DNA of 56,581 bases, from the NCBI GenBank assembly GCA_022759365.1, contig JAEMPJ010000026.1, positions 17,401-73,981 of the forward strand. The letters are read 5' to 3'. Made by a program: the position numbers and the translations under genes. Each line of letters begins with the position of its first letter. The stretch's first letter is position 1. This DNA is from Thermogladius sp. (GTDB lineage: Archaea > Thermoproteota > Thermoprotei_A > Sulfolobales > Desulfurococcaceae). Positions 24,815 through 33,277 of the stretch are shown here, piece after piece. Below the pieces are notes generated by a model. That model worked only from the letters and a program-made list of their open reading frames with translations, made no database searches and had not been told where the DNA came from.

Positions 24815-24824
24815 TTATATAAAA
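24815..24824 (+). promoter_or_regulatory. TATA box of cren7
   Basis: TTATATAAAA in an A-rich context predicts a start near 24843 and a short leader carrying the GGGG ribosome binding site. Confidence 0.7.
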
Positions 24825-24859
24825 CCCTTAACAACTAATAATAACATAAGGGGATGTAT

Positions 24860-25057
24860 ATGGCTGCGAGAGAGCCTTGCAAAAATGCTATCAAAGTGAA
24901 GACGCCCTCTGGGAAGGAGCTGGAGCTCATCCCGAGAAAAGTCTGGCAACTCAACCCTAGTGGAAGAAAGGGCGTTAAAGTAGGTTTATTCCAGGACCCT
25001 GAAACAGGCAAGTTCTTCAGGCAGAAGGTGCCAGACGACTATCCGCTCTGTGGTTAA
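24860..25057 (+). CDS. creN7: Chromatin protein Cren7
   Basis: Small basic SH3-like protein that binds and bends double-stranded DNA in crenarchaea. The 65-residue product shows the family core: [38 protein letters not shown], and [11 protein letters not shown], with the DNA-intercalating strand residues and loop conserved. The ATG at 24860 is preferred because AAGGGG ends 6 nt upstream; the ATG at 24854 would directly abut the ribosome binding site. The strong TATA box and T-tract terminator fit an abundant protein. It lies as a single-gene unit between the SsnA-like and PreA-like genes. This family marks the host as Thermoproteota. Confidence 0.96.
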   Translation: MAAREPCKNAIKVKTPSGKELELIPRKVWQLNPSGRKGVKVGLFQDPETGKFFRQKVPDDYPLCG

Positions 25058-25060
25058 ACC

Positions 25061-25078
25061 TTTGTTTTTTGTTTTTTA
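25061..25078 (+). terminator. T-tract terminator after cren7
   Basis: T3, T6 and T6 runs begin 4 bp after the TAA stop. Confidence 0.7.
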
Positions 25079-25134
25079 ACCATAGAAAATTATTTTTACC
25101 TCGCCTCCTGGAATAATGTTTGAGAGGTGTGAGA

Positions 25135-26355
25135 GTGCCGAGTCTAGAAGTCGAGTTTGCGGGTCTCAAGTTCAAGAACCCCCTCATGAACGCTGCCTGC
25201 CCAGTATCGAGAGACGCGGAGTCTATGAAGATCCTCATAGACAACGGCGTCGGCGGTGTTGTGGCGAAGACTATTAGCGTTAAGCCAGCTATTGTCCCGA
25301 GGCCCAGCATGGCCGCTGTAGACAGGGGTATAACTAGGATGCAGGTTCTCAAGACGATTAAACCAGGGGATATAAGGATTGTCAACCTAGACAGCGGGAA
25401 CAACAGGTTCATATTCGGTGTTTTAAACGCAGAGCTGTGGAGCGATATACCGGCGGAGCACTACTTGGAACGCGAGTACCCTATTGTCAGAGAGTACGCG
25501 AGGAAGAACAATGTCCCCTTCATAGTAAGCATAGGGTATACACCTGAGGAACTATCCAACCTAGGCCCTAAAGTGGAGAAAGCTGGCGCGGACGCTATTG
25601 AGTTCTCGACGCACTACATCGGGAAGGACTACAGGCCTGTTGTGGAGGCTGCCAAAGCACTTAGGGAGAGCGTCAGCATCCCGATCTTCGCAAAGCTGAG
25701 CCCGTTCACGCCCAACATACCTGAACTCGTTAAAGAACTCGAGAAAGTGGGGGTCAACGGTCTCGTCGCCACGAACACTATCGGCCCTGCTCTAAACATA
25801 GACGTTGAGACTGGTATGCCTATTGTCGGCGGCCCTTATGGATTCGGTTGGCTCAGCGGGCCAGCGCTTAAACCCCTAGCTCTAGCAATAGTCGCGCAAG
25901 CAGCGCTGAACACGAAGCTACCTATCATAGGCGTCGGCGGTATTAGCAGGGGAGTCGACGTTATAGAGTACTTCATGGCTGGGGCATCAGCAGTCCAAAT
26001 ATGTACGGCGGCTTTAATCGAGGGCCCAGGCGTCTTCAAGAGGATCTTGAAGGAAACCGAGGAATGGCTGGAGAGGCATGGATACGAGAGCATTCTCGAT
26101 GTAAAGGGGCTTGCCCTGAAACACCTGAAGCCGGAGCCGCGTAGAGTGTGGGCGGAGCCCCCCATAGTCGACCCTAAGAAGTGTATTGGATGCGGGTTCT
26201 GCGAGCAGGTCTGCAACTACGACGCTGTGCACGTCCTACCAGACGAGAAAGGGAAGAGAGTAGCTAGAGTGGATGTAAACAAGTGTTATGGATGCGGCTT
26301 GTGCACCAGCGTCTGCCCGACGAGGGCGATCGCGTTCAAGGAGTACATTGGCTAA
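25135..26355 (+). CDS. PreA-like flavoprotein (dihydropyrimidine/dihydroorotate dehydrogenase family) with two 4Fe-4S clusters
   Basis: FMN TIM barrel plus a ferredoxin-like C-terminus, about 406 residues, as in the PreA half of dihydropyrimidine dehydrogenase. Barrel features: SLEVEFAGLKFKNPLMNA at the start, AKTISVKP, AKLSPFTPNIP, ATNTIGP, GFGWLSGPALKP and IIGVGGISRG. Clusters: CIGCGFCEQVC and CYGCGLCTSVC. The active-site loop that normally reads NFSCPHG reads EFSTHYIG, so the catalytic Cys is replaced by Thr; the substrate may differ from uracil/thymine. The GTG at 25135 has GAGGTG 8 nt upstream; an upstream TTG (25120) is less likely. Single-gene unit with T-tract terminator. No PreT partner is adjacent. 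Confidence 0.85.
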   Translation: MPSLEVEFAGLKFKNPLMNAACPVSRDAESMKILIDNGVGGVVAKTISVKPAIVPRPSMAAVDRGITRMQVLKTIKPGDIRIVNLDSGNNRFIFGVLNAELWSDIPAEHYLEREYPIVREYARKNNVPFIVSIGYTPEELSNLGPKVEKAGADAIEFSTHYIGKDYRPVVEAAKALRESVSIPIFAKLSPFTPNIPELVKELEKVGVNGLVATNTIGPALNIDVETGMPIVGGPYGFGWLSGPALKPLALAIVAQAALNTKLPIIGVGGISRGVDVIEYFMAGASAVQICTAALIEGPGVFKRILKETEEWLERHGYESILDVKGLALKHLKPEPRRVWAEPPIVDPKKCIGCGFCEQVCNYDAVHVLPDEKGKRVARVDVNKCYGCGLCTSVCPTRAIAFKEYIG

Positions 26356-26360
26356 ACCGC

Positions 26361-26388
26361 TTTTTTCTTTTCTCTTCTTTTATTTAAT
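26361..26388 (+). terminator. T-tract terminator after the PreA-like gene
   Basis: T6, CT-rich and T4 runs follow the TAA stop by about 5 bp. Confidence 0.65.
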
Positions 26389-26455
26389 TATTTAAATAAC
26401 TGTCGCGCAATCCTTGATGACCATCTTTACTTGTTTAAATAAATTTTTAACACAG

Positions 26456-26466
26456 GCTTAAATAAG
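26456..26466 (+). promoter_or_regulatory. TATA box of the pgk-gap-usp operon
   Basis: GCTTAAATAAG about 35-45 bp before the ATG at 26500; a GGTG ribosome binding site lies at 26491-26494. Confidence 0.55.
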
Positions 26467-26499
26467 AGGAGGCTTATTGCAGTAAATCTTGGTGTATTC

Positions 26500-27747
26500 A
26501 TGGGGTCATCATTCTACGACCTCCTCACGCTAGATGACATCGATGTATCCGGGAAGAAGGTTTTCATGAGGATCGACATCAACTCCCCTATTGACCCTGA
26601 GACAGGTAAGATCCTGGATGACAGGAGAATTAGGATACACGCCAAGTACGTGAGAGAAGTAGTAGAGAAATACAAGCCGGCCCTTGTACTGGGTTCGCAT
26701 CAGGGTAGGCCCGGTGAAAGAGATTTCACGACACTCGAAGAGCACGCTGAGCTTCTAAGTAAGTACAGTGGCTTGAATATAAGGTTCGTCGACGACGTGA
26801 TAGGCCCCGCCGCCAGGTCGGCTATCAGAGAGCTAAAGCCGGGAGAGGTTCTCCTGTTGGATAACCTACGGCTTGTCTCAGAGGAGGTTGTTGAATCCGC
26901 GCCTGAGGCGCAGTCTATGACGATGTTTGTGAGAAGGCTCTCAAGTTTATTCGACTACTATGTTAACGATGCTTTCGCGACAGCTCATAGGAGCCAGCCG
27001 AGTATCGTGGGGCTCCCGCTCGTCCTGCCTAGCGTTATGGGGCCTTTGTTCAGGAAGGAGATCAACGCTGTGGAGAAAATCTTCTCTTCAACCACGGGCC
27101 CCCGGATCTTCATACTAGGGGGATCCAAGGTACACGACTTAATGAGAGTCGCGGAGAACCTGGTGAGGAATAGGCTGGCGGACAGAATTCTCACAATGGG
27201 TTTGCTCGCCCAGCTCTTCCTTTTGGCTAAAGGAGTTAGGCTGGGCGAGGAGAACATGAGGGTGCTCGAGGAGAAGAACATCCTCACACTTGTCCCGAGG
27301 GCGAGGCTTTTGTTAATGAAGGGGGCGCCGATCGAGACGCCCGTGGACGTTAAAGTCCACGTTGAGAAGGACAACCTCGTCGAGAATGTGGCTATAACCA
27401 AGCTACGCGGGGTGATAAAGGACATCGGCGAGACAACTGTTGAAATCTACAGCGAGCTGATTAAAGAAGCCTCTTTAATCGTGATGAGAGGGCCGGCTGG
27501 TGTTATAGAGGACGATAGGTTCAAGGAGGGTACACGGAGAATGCTCGACGCTATATACGCCTCCCGGGCGTTTGTTGTAATAGCTGGCGGCCACCTGGGC
27601 TCCATGATAGATGAGAGCAAGGTTAACGATAGAATTCACGTCTCAACCGGTGGAAACGCCCTGTTGCTCCTATTAAGCGGGGAGGAGCTACCTGCTGTGA
27701 AGGCGCTCCAGATGAGCAAGTCGATTTTCTATGGGGGTAAAAAGTGA
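26500..27747 (+). CDS. pgk: Phosphoglycerate kinase
   Basis: Interconverts 3-phosphoglycerate and 1,3-bisphosphoglycerate with ATP. 415 residues, normal for archaea. MRIDINSPID holds the substrate Arg/Asp pair, followed by GSHQGRPGERDFTTLEEHA, LLDNLR, VNDAFATAHRSQPSIVG, FILGGSKVHD, and the nucleotide-site MRGPAGVIED with the final IAGGHLGS. In hyperthermophilic archaea, which often bypass this step in glycolysis with GAPOR or GAPN, it serves mainly gluconeogenesis. First gene of a pgk-gap-usp unit; stop and next start overlap by 4 bp. Confidence 0.96.
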   Translation: MGSSFYDLLTLDDIDVSGKKVFMRIDINSPIDPETGKILDDRRIRIHAKYVREVVEKYKPALVLGSHQGRPGERDFTTLEEHAELLSKYSGLNIRFVDDVIGPAARSAIRELKPGEVLLLDNLRLVSEEVVESAPEAQSMTMFVRRLSSLFDYYVNDAFATAHRSQPSIVGLPLVLPSVMGPLFRKEINAVEKIFSSTTGPRIFILGGSKVHDLMRVAENLVRNRLADRILTMGLLAQLFLLAKGVRLGEENMRVLEEKNILTLVPRARLLLMKGAPIETPVDVKVHVEKDNLVENVAITKLRGVIKDIGETTVEIYSELIKEASLIVMRGPAGVIEDDRFKEGTRRMLDAIYASRAFVVIAGGHLGSMIDESKVNDRIHVSTGGNALLLLLSGEELPAVKALQMSKSIFYGGKK

Positions 27748-28766
27748 AGGCTGCTATAGGCGTCAACGGTTACGGGACCATAGGCAAGAGGGTGGCTGAA
27801 GCAGTAAGGTCTATGCCCGATATGGAGCTTAAAGGTATTGTGAAATACACGCCCGACTACACCGTTATAACCGCTTCCAGGCAAGGCATCCCCGTGTATG
27901 TCCCAGAAGGCAAGGAGGGTTTATTCGAGGAAGTCGGCGTCAGACCAGCCGGTACAATCGAGGAACTGTTGAAGTCGGTTAACTTGGTAGTCGACGCCTC
28001 CCCCGGCGGTAAAGGAGCCTTGAACAAACCGACTTACGCTAAGTGGGGTGTTAAAGCGGTTTTCGAGGGAGGGGAGAAGCCGGATGTAGCCGAGGTAAGC
28101 TTCAGCACGCTCTGTAATTACAACGAGGGGTTGGATAAAAGGTATATCAGGGTTGTCAGTTGCAATACGACCGGCTTGCTCAGGCTTATATGCCTGCTAG
28201 ATAGACATATCGGTGTGAAGAGGGTTAGAGCTGTAATCGTTAGGAGGGCGAGCGACCCGAAGGAGGACAAGGGGATTGTTAACACTATTAAACTGGATCC
28301 GCCGGCTATACCAAGCCACCATGCTCTCGACGTGAAGACTGTCCTCCCCAACCTGGACATAGAGAGCGTGGCCCTTATCGCTCCCACGACTTTGATGCAT
28401 GTCCATATTGTGTATGTTAGATTGAAGAGGGAATCCAACCTCAACGAGGTTATAGAACTACTGTCCTCCATACCCAGGATCGCCTTGATAGAAGCCTCTA
28501 GGATGGGGCTCGACTCCACTGGTAAGATCGTGGAGTTGGCCAGGGATTTAGGGAGGAAGAGGTACGACATCTACGAGAACATCGTGTGGAGGGATATGGT
28601 GAAGGTAGACGGCGAGGATCTGACGATAGTCCAGGCAGTACACCAGGAGGCCATCGTGATACCCGAGAACATCGACGCTATTAGAGCCTCGCTGGGATTA
28701 GCAAGCAACGCCGAGGAGTCTATGGAGCTGACGGATAGATTCCTTAATATAGGGCTACTTCGTTAA
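27744..28766 (+). CDS. gap: Glyceraldehyde-3-phosphate dehydrogenase, archaeal type II
   Basis: Phosphorylating NAD(P)-dependent GAPDH working with Pgk, chiefly in gluconeogenesis. 340 residues. N-terminal Rossmann motif VNGYGTIGKRVA, the archaeal EGGEKPD segment, and the catalytic Cys in VVSCNTTGLLR near residue 140; the class signature HALDVKTVLP and a C-terminal ENIDAIRA follow. The GTG start overlaps the pgk stop by 4 bp (GTGA), showing translational coupling. Not the tungsten-dependent GAPOR or GAPN. Confidence 0.96.
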   Translation: MKAAIGVNGYGTIGKRVAEAVRSMPDMELKGIVKYTPDYTVITASRQGIPVYVPEGKEGLFEEVGVRPAGTIEELLKSVNLVVDASPGGKGALNKPTYAKWGVKAVFEGGEKPDVAEVSFSTLCNYNEGLDKRYIRVVSCNTTGLLRLICLLDRHIGVKRVRAVIVRRASDPKEDKGIVNTIKLDPPAIPSHHALDVKTVLPNLDIESVALIAPTTLMHVHIVYVRLKRESNLNEVIELLSSIPRIALIEASRMGLDSTGKIVELARDLGRKRYDIYENIVWRDMVKVDGEDLTIVQAVHQEAIVIPENIDAIRASLGLASNAEESMELTDRFLNIGLLR

Positions 28767-28784
28767 AACTAGAATGGTGAGTAC

Positions 28785-29195
28785 ATGGCTGAAGCACCAA
28801 CATACGAGATAAGCTTTATGCTGAGGAGGATACTCGTCCCCTTTGACGGTAGTAGCTTGAGCGTGAAAGCCCTGAACATCGCAGTAGACCTCGCTAGACA
28901 CTACGGCTCACACCTAACCGTCCTCTATGTCAAGATGCCCGGCGAGAAAGAAGACCCTCTAGAGCTAGCTAAGTCGATAGTTGGCAGGAGGATTACAAAC
29001 GTGAAGTATAAGGCTGTAGAGCTCGCTGGGAACGAGAGTATTTCAACGATCATATTGAGGGAGGCCGTTGAGGAAAGCTACGATATTGTAGTCGTCGGGG
29101 CACGAGGTAAAACAAGCTACTTCGACCTGGCTATTGGGAGTATACCCCTCGCATTAGCAGTGAACTCGACTTCCTCTGTTCTAATAGTCAGGTAG
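28785..29195 (+). CDS. Universal stress protein (UspA family)
   Basis: 136-residue nucleotide-binding alpha/beta protein of the Usp family. N-terminal RRILVPFDGSSLSVKAL and the C-terminal ATP loop GARGKTSYFDLAIGS follow the G-x2-G-x9-G-S rule, so it should bind ATP. Partner and signal are unknown. GGTGA ribosome binding site before the ATG at 28785; 18 bp after gap, probably the last gene of that operon. Its last 15 bp overlap the end of the facing dehydrogenase gene. Confidence 0.88.
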   Translation: MAEAPTYEISFMLRRILVPFDGSSLSVKALNIAVDLARHYGSHLTVLYVKMPGEKEDPLELAKSIVGRRITNVKYKAVELAGNESISTIILREAVEESYDIVVVGARGKTSYFDLAIGSIPLALAVNSTSSVLIVR

Positions 29196-30047
29196 TTTTT
29201 TCCACTTCCTCAAGTAGCCGAGGGCTGCCTGAGGGTAGTCTTTCGAGCCCATCCTCTCTAGTAGCCCGCTGTAGTAACTTGCTACACCGCTCGCGACAAC
29301 TCCGGGATAGCCGTTGGTATGTAGCTCGCTTGAGATAAGCTTGAAGTCTTTTGCCGCCCCTGCCACCGTGAACCTGGCCTTCTTTTCCTCAGTGATCCTA
29401 TGCCAGTACCTGTCGAAAATTTGCTTAATCCATATGGCGTCTGCTACTTCGAGGAGTTTCGAGACATCTACGTTATAGGCTTCAAGTATTGATAGGGACT
29501 CGCCTATTAAAGCCGGGAGTGATAGGGCTATATTGTTCACGGCCAGCTTAAGGGCTGTAGCTGAAGGTATCTCGCCTACGTATACGACTTTCGACGAGTA
29601 CTCTGAGATGAAACGCTCGAGCTCGTTAAACCACTCCCTTTTGCCGCCGACCATCGAGACCAGGCGGCACTCCGTAGCCTCGTCGACACTGCCGTAAACC
29701 GTCCCCTCTAAGTATTTGACCCCGTGCTCTATGAGAGTTGTGGCTATTAGCAGACTTGTCTGAGGTGAGATCGTGGACGTATTCACTATAAAGCCTGTCT
29801 TAACCTTCTCGTACACCCTCCCTTTAACTAGAACCTCCAGGTTCGCGTAGTCGTCGAAGAGTGATACTACTGTGTAATCCGCGTTCACCCCCTCTAGTGA
29901 CGTGACTGCCTCACAGCCTATTCTACCACACAGTTCCACAGCCTTGCTTGAGGTCCTATTATATGCTATTACTTTGAATTGTTTCCTCGAGAGGCATGTT
30001 GCGATCGAGGAACCCATTAAACCCGTGCCAATAACCAGCACTCTCAT
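29181..30047 (-). CDS. NAD(P)-binding beta-hydroxyacid dehydrogenase family protein
   Basis: 3-hydroxyisobutyrate/6-phosphogluconate dehydrogenase superfamily, 288 residues. The Rossmann motif IGTGLMGSSIA is at residues 6-16, NTSTISPQTS is the family's substrate-loop sequence, GTVYGS follows, and the catalytic Lys sits in TALKLAVNN near residue 171. Substrate unknown; such enzymes often reduce small semialdehydes such as glyoxylate or succinic semialdehyde. It overlaps the upstream glucan-phosphorylase-like gene by 4 bp, so the two are co-translated, hinting at sugar or sugar-acid metabolism (inference). Confidence 0.88.
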   Translation of the reverse strand: MRVLVIGTGLMGSSIATCLSRKQFKVIAYNRTSSKAVELCGRIGCEAVTSLEGVNADYTVVSLFDDYANLEVLVKGRVYEKVKTGFIVNTSTISPQTSLLIATTLIEHGVKYLEGTVYGSVDEATECRLVSMVGGKREWFNELERFISEYSSKVVYVGEIPSATALKLAVNNIALSLPALIGESLSILEAYNVDVSKLLEVADAIWIKQIFDRYWHRITEEKKARFTVAGAAKDFKLISSELHTNGYPGVVASGVASYYSGLLERMGSKDYPQAALGYLRKWKKLPDY

Positions 30048-31573
30048 TTCAAACCAGCCTCCAAGTAATATCTAGCTAGTACTCGCCTCATATCAACTTT
30101 ACTTGGAGTTTTCAAGACGCTGTTAAATGAGATCTCCCAATACTTCTCCTTGTCGCTGTAGTACATGTCTATTGCCTCCAACAGCTTCTTCTTGAACTCA
30201 CTGTATTCTTTCTCATCGATCTCCTTCGACCTCGGATCATCGTATATGTTGATGAAATCCCTTATGTCCTCCCCGAAAAACCAGCCGTTGACGTTGTCCT
30301 CGATCACCTCTAGTGCCGCCCCATCACGGGAGGATAACACGGGTACCCCGTTCACAAGGGCTTTCATAAAACTAGTCCCACTGGCCTCCCAGCCGCTGAA
30401 GGGGGTGAAGAGCAGGATGTCGCTCCCCCGCAGTATTGTTCTAGCCGCAGGTATATCATAATCGCTGACATAGACCACGTGGTTTACCTTCAAGTGCAAC
30501 TCCCTGAATCTCCTAGCATAGTTCAACCCGTCGAAGTCTTTCGGGTGGGGTTTACCACCTAGCACGAAAACAGCCTTTACATCCGGGTTCTCCTCGATAA
30601 ACCTCGCTATAAAGTAGGGTCTCTTGTATTTAGCCAGCCTCCTAACCCATGCAATAATAGGTTTATCATCAACGACCAGGTCTGGTTTAATGCTCTTCAG
30701 GTATGAGACGAGCTTACTCCTATTATCCATCCTTACATTCACAACCATCTCTCTGCTCAGCGTGTTCTTAGTGTATGCTTCGAGGAGCCTTGGATCCATC
30801 CATCTCTCTAGGCTTATCCCGTTAGTTATCGCGATTATTTTATCAGCGTACTTGCTGAACAGCTTCTTGGCTATCTCCTCCTGCTTCTTGGAGACAACTA
30901 TGCCTCTACTTAATTTGCTAAGAGCGTAGTCGGTTAGCGACACGGTGTCTCCAAGGAAGAGGCCGAATTCTCTGGCTATCAACCCCCCGGGGAAATAGGG
31001 GTGGCCCCAGGGTCCGGGCGTGTGAATTATGATTCTAGCTCTATCATCTATGTTCAATGCCGTCAGTAACAACGCTGTGTGGGCCTCCTCTAAGTCTATC
31101 ACGCTCACGTTCTCTAATCCTATGAAGTCCTTGATGAACGCCGCGGCTGATTTGGCGAGGAACGCGTAGACCAGGAATTGGTTTTCAAGAGTGTCAGCCA
31201 TGTAAACCCTGTCTGTTAGATTCCTAGCCCACTGGGGGCAGACAGCCTCGAAGAAGACTGCCCTGGCTGTTTTATAAGGGTAGACTAGGGGTCTTACAAC
31301 AACCTCCTCGCCTTTCAAGGTCACAGTGAACTCGTCCCATGGTTGAAGTTTAGCTAAAACGCTTGAAACCTGTCTCTCGGGTTCTAAAACTGGTTCAACC
31401 CCGTTGAACCTTAGTTTCACATACCCCCGCCTGTAGAAAAGAGATAGAGCCCAATAATCTAGCCCGATCTCCCCCGCCGTAATCAGTTTATCTCCTTCCA
31501 GAACCCCTAAGCCCCCCGCATACGTTTTAAGCTCGTCTATAGCTATCTCAGGGGTTACACTCACTATAACCAT
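30044..31573 (-). CDS. Short alpha-glucan phosphorylase-like glycosyltransferase (GT35-like)
   Basis: 509 residues against about 800 for classical glycogen phosphorylases. The N-terminus has EIAIDELKTYAGGLGVLEGD, the phosphorylase family opening, and the C-terminal half has VRRLAKYKRPYFIA and the pyridoxal-phosphate segment EASGTSFMKALVN, close to the family signature with its PLP lysine. Sequence between these is much shorter than in the long enzymes. It probably releases glucose-1-phosphate from alpha-glucans or acts as a related glycosyltransferase; activity of the short form is inferred. GGTGG ribosome binding site before the ATG at 31573; coupled to the dehydrogenase downstream. Confidence 0.82.
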   Translation of the reverse strand: MVIVSVTPEIAIDELKTYAGGLGVLEGDKLITAGEIGLDYWALSLFYRRGYVKLRFNGVEPVLEPERQVSSVLAKLQPWDEFTVTLKGEEVVVRPLVYPYKTARAVFFEAVCPQWARNLTDRVYMADTLENQFLVYAFLAKSAAAFIKDFIGLENVSVIDLEEAHTALLLTALNIDDRARIIIHTPGPWGHPYFPGGLIAREFGLFLGDTVSLTDYALSKLSRGIVVSKKQEEIAKKLFSKYADKIIAITNGISLERWMDPRLLEAYTKNTLSREMVVNVRMDNRSKLVSYLKSIKPDLVVDDKPIIAWVRRLAKYKRPYFIARFIEENPDVKAVFVLGGKPHPKDFDGLNYARRFRELHLKVNHVVYVSDYDIPAARTILRGSDILLFTPFSGWEASGTSFMKALVNGVPVLSSRDGAALEVIEDNVNGWFFGEDIRDFINIYDDPRSKEIDEKEYSEFKKKLLEAIDMYYSDKEKYWEISFNSVLKTPSKVDMRRVLARYYLEAGLK

Positions 31574-31615
31574 TAGACCACCGGAAAGAGCCTAGATTAT
31601 TCAAGTACTCTGAAA

Positions 31616-31625
31616 GTATTTAAGC
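31616..31625. promoter_or_regulatory. Bidirectional TATA element (GTATTTAAGC)
   Basis: The near-palindromic element serves the plus-strand peptidase, predicting a start right at its ATG (31642, leaderless), and on the other strand could serve the phosphorylase-like gene 43 bp away. Confidence 0.5.
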
Positions 31626-31641
31626 TACCCTTTACACAGTG

Positions 31642-33273
31642 ATGGAAAAGGTGTTAAATACGAACCTCCGCGATACAGCTGTAAAAATCCTCAAGGAGAC
31701 CCCCAGGACATTGGGGAGGGATGTGGTTAACGTTCTCGCGAGGTACAACAGGCTAACTGGTTCAAGCGGGCTTTTAGAAGCTGTGGGCGAGTTGAAGAAT
31801 ATTCTCGAGAACGCCGGGTTACCGGCTCGTGTCCACATGGTTGAAAACAACTCGAGAAAAGGCTTTATCGAGACGCCTGCTGGGTGGGATCCGGTTAGTG
31901 CGGAAGTCATGATTAAGATAGGTGATAGGGTCGTTGAGAAGCTCAACTTAGCCGAACACCCTACTCTACTCTCGGCCCACAGCCCAGGGGGCGAGGGTTG
32001 CGGCAGGCTGAGAGTCTGCGAAAAAGAGTGCTCCGGTGAAGTAGTGTTGACGGGCCTCAACCCGTATGACGCGTATAAAGTGATCGACGCGAGGCTGATA
32101 CTACACTATGATAAAAACAGGTTCCACGAAGCCGTCCCCTACACTGGTCTATTCCTCCAGGAGCAGGAGGTAAAACATGGTAAGGTAGTAATGAACATAC
32201 CCTACCGTCTTGCATCAGAGTTGATGTCCAGGTTGCTTGTGAAGCCCGACCTAGAGGTCGAAGTCTGCTGGAGGGCGGAGGTTAGATACCATAGTAAGGG
32301 GATACCTGTTTTAGTTTCATGTGGAGAAGAGCCCTCAACGCTGGTTGTGAGCCATATATGCCACCCCAAACCTGGGGCGCACGATAACGCGAGCGGGAGC
32401 GCCGCAAACTACTTGGCGGCTTTTGCCAAAAATAATATAGGGGATACTCGTCTTAGATCGCTGTGCCATGTCTGGGTTCCAGAGTATGCTGGTAGTGTCT
32501 TCCTAGAAGACATCCTCGGCGGGTTGCCAGAATACGTGATCAACCTGGATATGGTTGGATCAAAACAGAGCGTGACAGGATCTGTTCTATCAGTAGTCAA
32601 CCCTCCCCTCTTCATGCCCGCCGAGGCCTCAGCCGCCCTTTACATCTCAGCTAAAAGCGTCCTGGACACCGTGGAGAGCTTCGAGGGGGTTGGGCAACCT
32701 TCCGTGAGATATGATGTGACACCCTATAGTGCTGGAAGCGACCACGATGTGTTCATAGCTTGGGGCGTGGACTCCGGTATGCTCAACGAGTGGCCTAGTA
32801 GATTCTACCACACCGACATGGACTCGCCAGACACTATTTCACCATCGCAGATAGCCAACACTGCTACTATAACTTTACTGTCAGCTATTATTCTCGGCGA
32901 CAAAGGCTTGAGGGATAAGGCGACAGCAGTCTACAGGGCATATTTGAAGTCCTGGTATCAAACCAAGTCTTTGATCTACGGGAAAGAGCTAACCCTACCC
33001 GAATACAAGAACACCGGTAAACCTGGTCTAAAGCTCCCATCACCTATATCGACGAGGTTCATCTACAAGAAGCTTGGCAGAGAAGCCTTCTACAAGGTTA
33101 GAGGTTTGAGGGGGGCCTTCACGTATTTAACCGTGTACGCTCCTCTCTCAGAGGCCTACGGGATACCAGACCACTTGTCTAAGTTCATTTCGGAGGAGGT
33201 TATCGAGTGGAGTAGAGAGGAGGTCGGGGTCGTCTCCAAGATTTGGGAAGAGTTGAAGACGTATATACGGTGA
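31642..33273 (+). CDS. M28-like aminopeptidase (DUF4910 family)
   Basis: 543 residues. Zinc-site features of the family are SHICHPKPGAHDNASGSAAN (the HICHP..HDN motif near residue 240), an acidic NLDMVG segment, a GSDHDVF motif near residue 370 and WPSRFYHTDMDSPDTI with a C-terminal His/Asp. The C-terminal ~100 residues look like the winged-helix tail seen in DUF4910 proteins. Probably a cytosolic aminopeptidase feeding amino-acid fermentation. ATG at 31642 is likely leaderless (TATA about 26 bp upstream); a GTG directly before it is possible. It ends 4 bp before pheT. Confidence 0.85.
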   Translation: MEKVLNTNLRDTAVKILKETPRTLGRDVVNVLARYNRLTGSSGLLEAVGELKNILENAGLPARVHMVENNSRKGFIETPAGWDPVSAEVMIKIGDRVVEKLNLAEHPTLLSAHSPGGEGCGRLRVCEKECSGEVVLTGLNPYDAYKVIDARLILHYDKNRFHEAVPYTGLFLQEQEVKHGKVVMNIPYRLASELMSRLLVKPDLEVEVCWRAEVRYHSKGIPVLVSCGEEPSTLVVSHICHPKPGAHDNASGSAANYLAAFAKNNIGDTRLRSLCHVWVPEYAGSVFLEDILGGLPEYVINLDMVGSKQSVTGSVLSVVNPPLFMPAEASAALYISAKSVLDTVESFEGVGQPSVRYDVTPYSAGSDHDVFIAWGVDSGMLNEWPSRFYHTDMDSPDTISPSQIANTATITLLSAIILGDKGLRDKATAVYRAYLKSWYQTKSLIYGKELTLPEYKNTGKPGLKLPSPISTRFIYKKLGREAFYKVRGLRGAFTYLTVYAPLSEAYGIPDHLSKFISEEVIEWSREEVGVVSKIWEELKTYIR

Positions 33274-33277
33274 TTAA

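Noticed and set aside
26501-26512. Minus-strand ATGATGA at the start of pgk as a C box
   Set aside because: No D or D' box occurs at the needed distance, and the site is inside a firm coding region.
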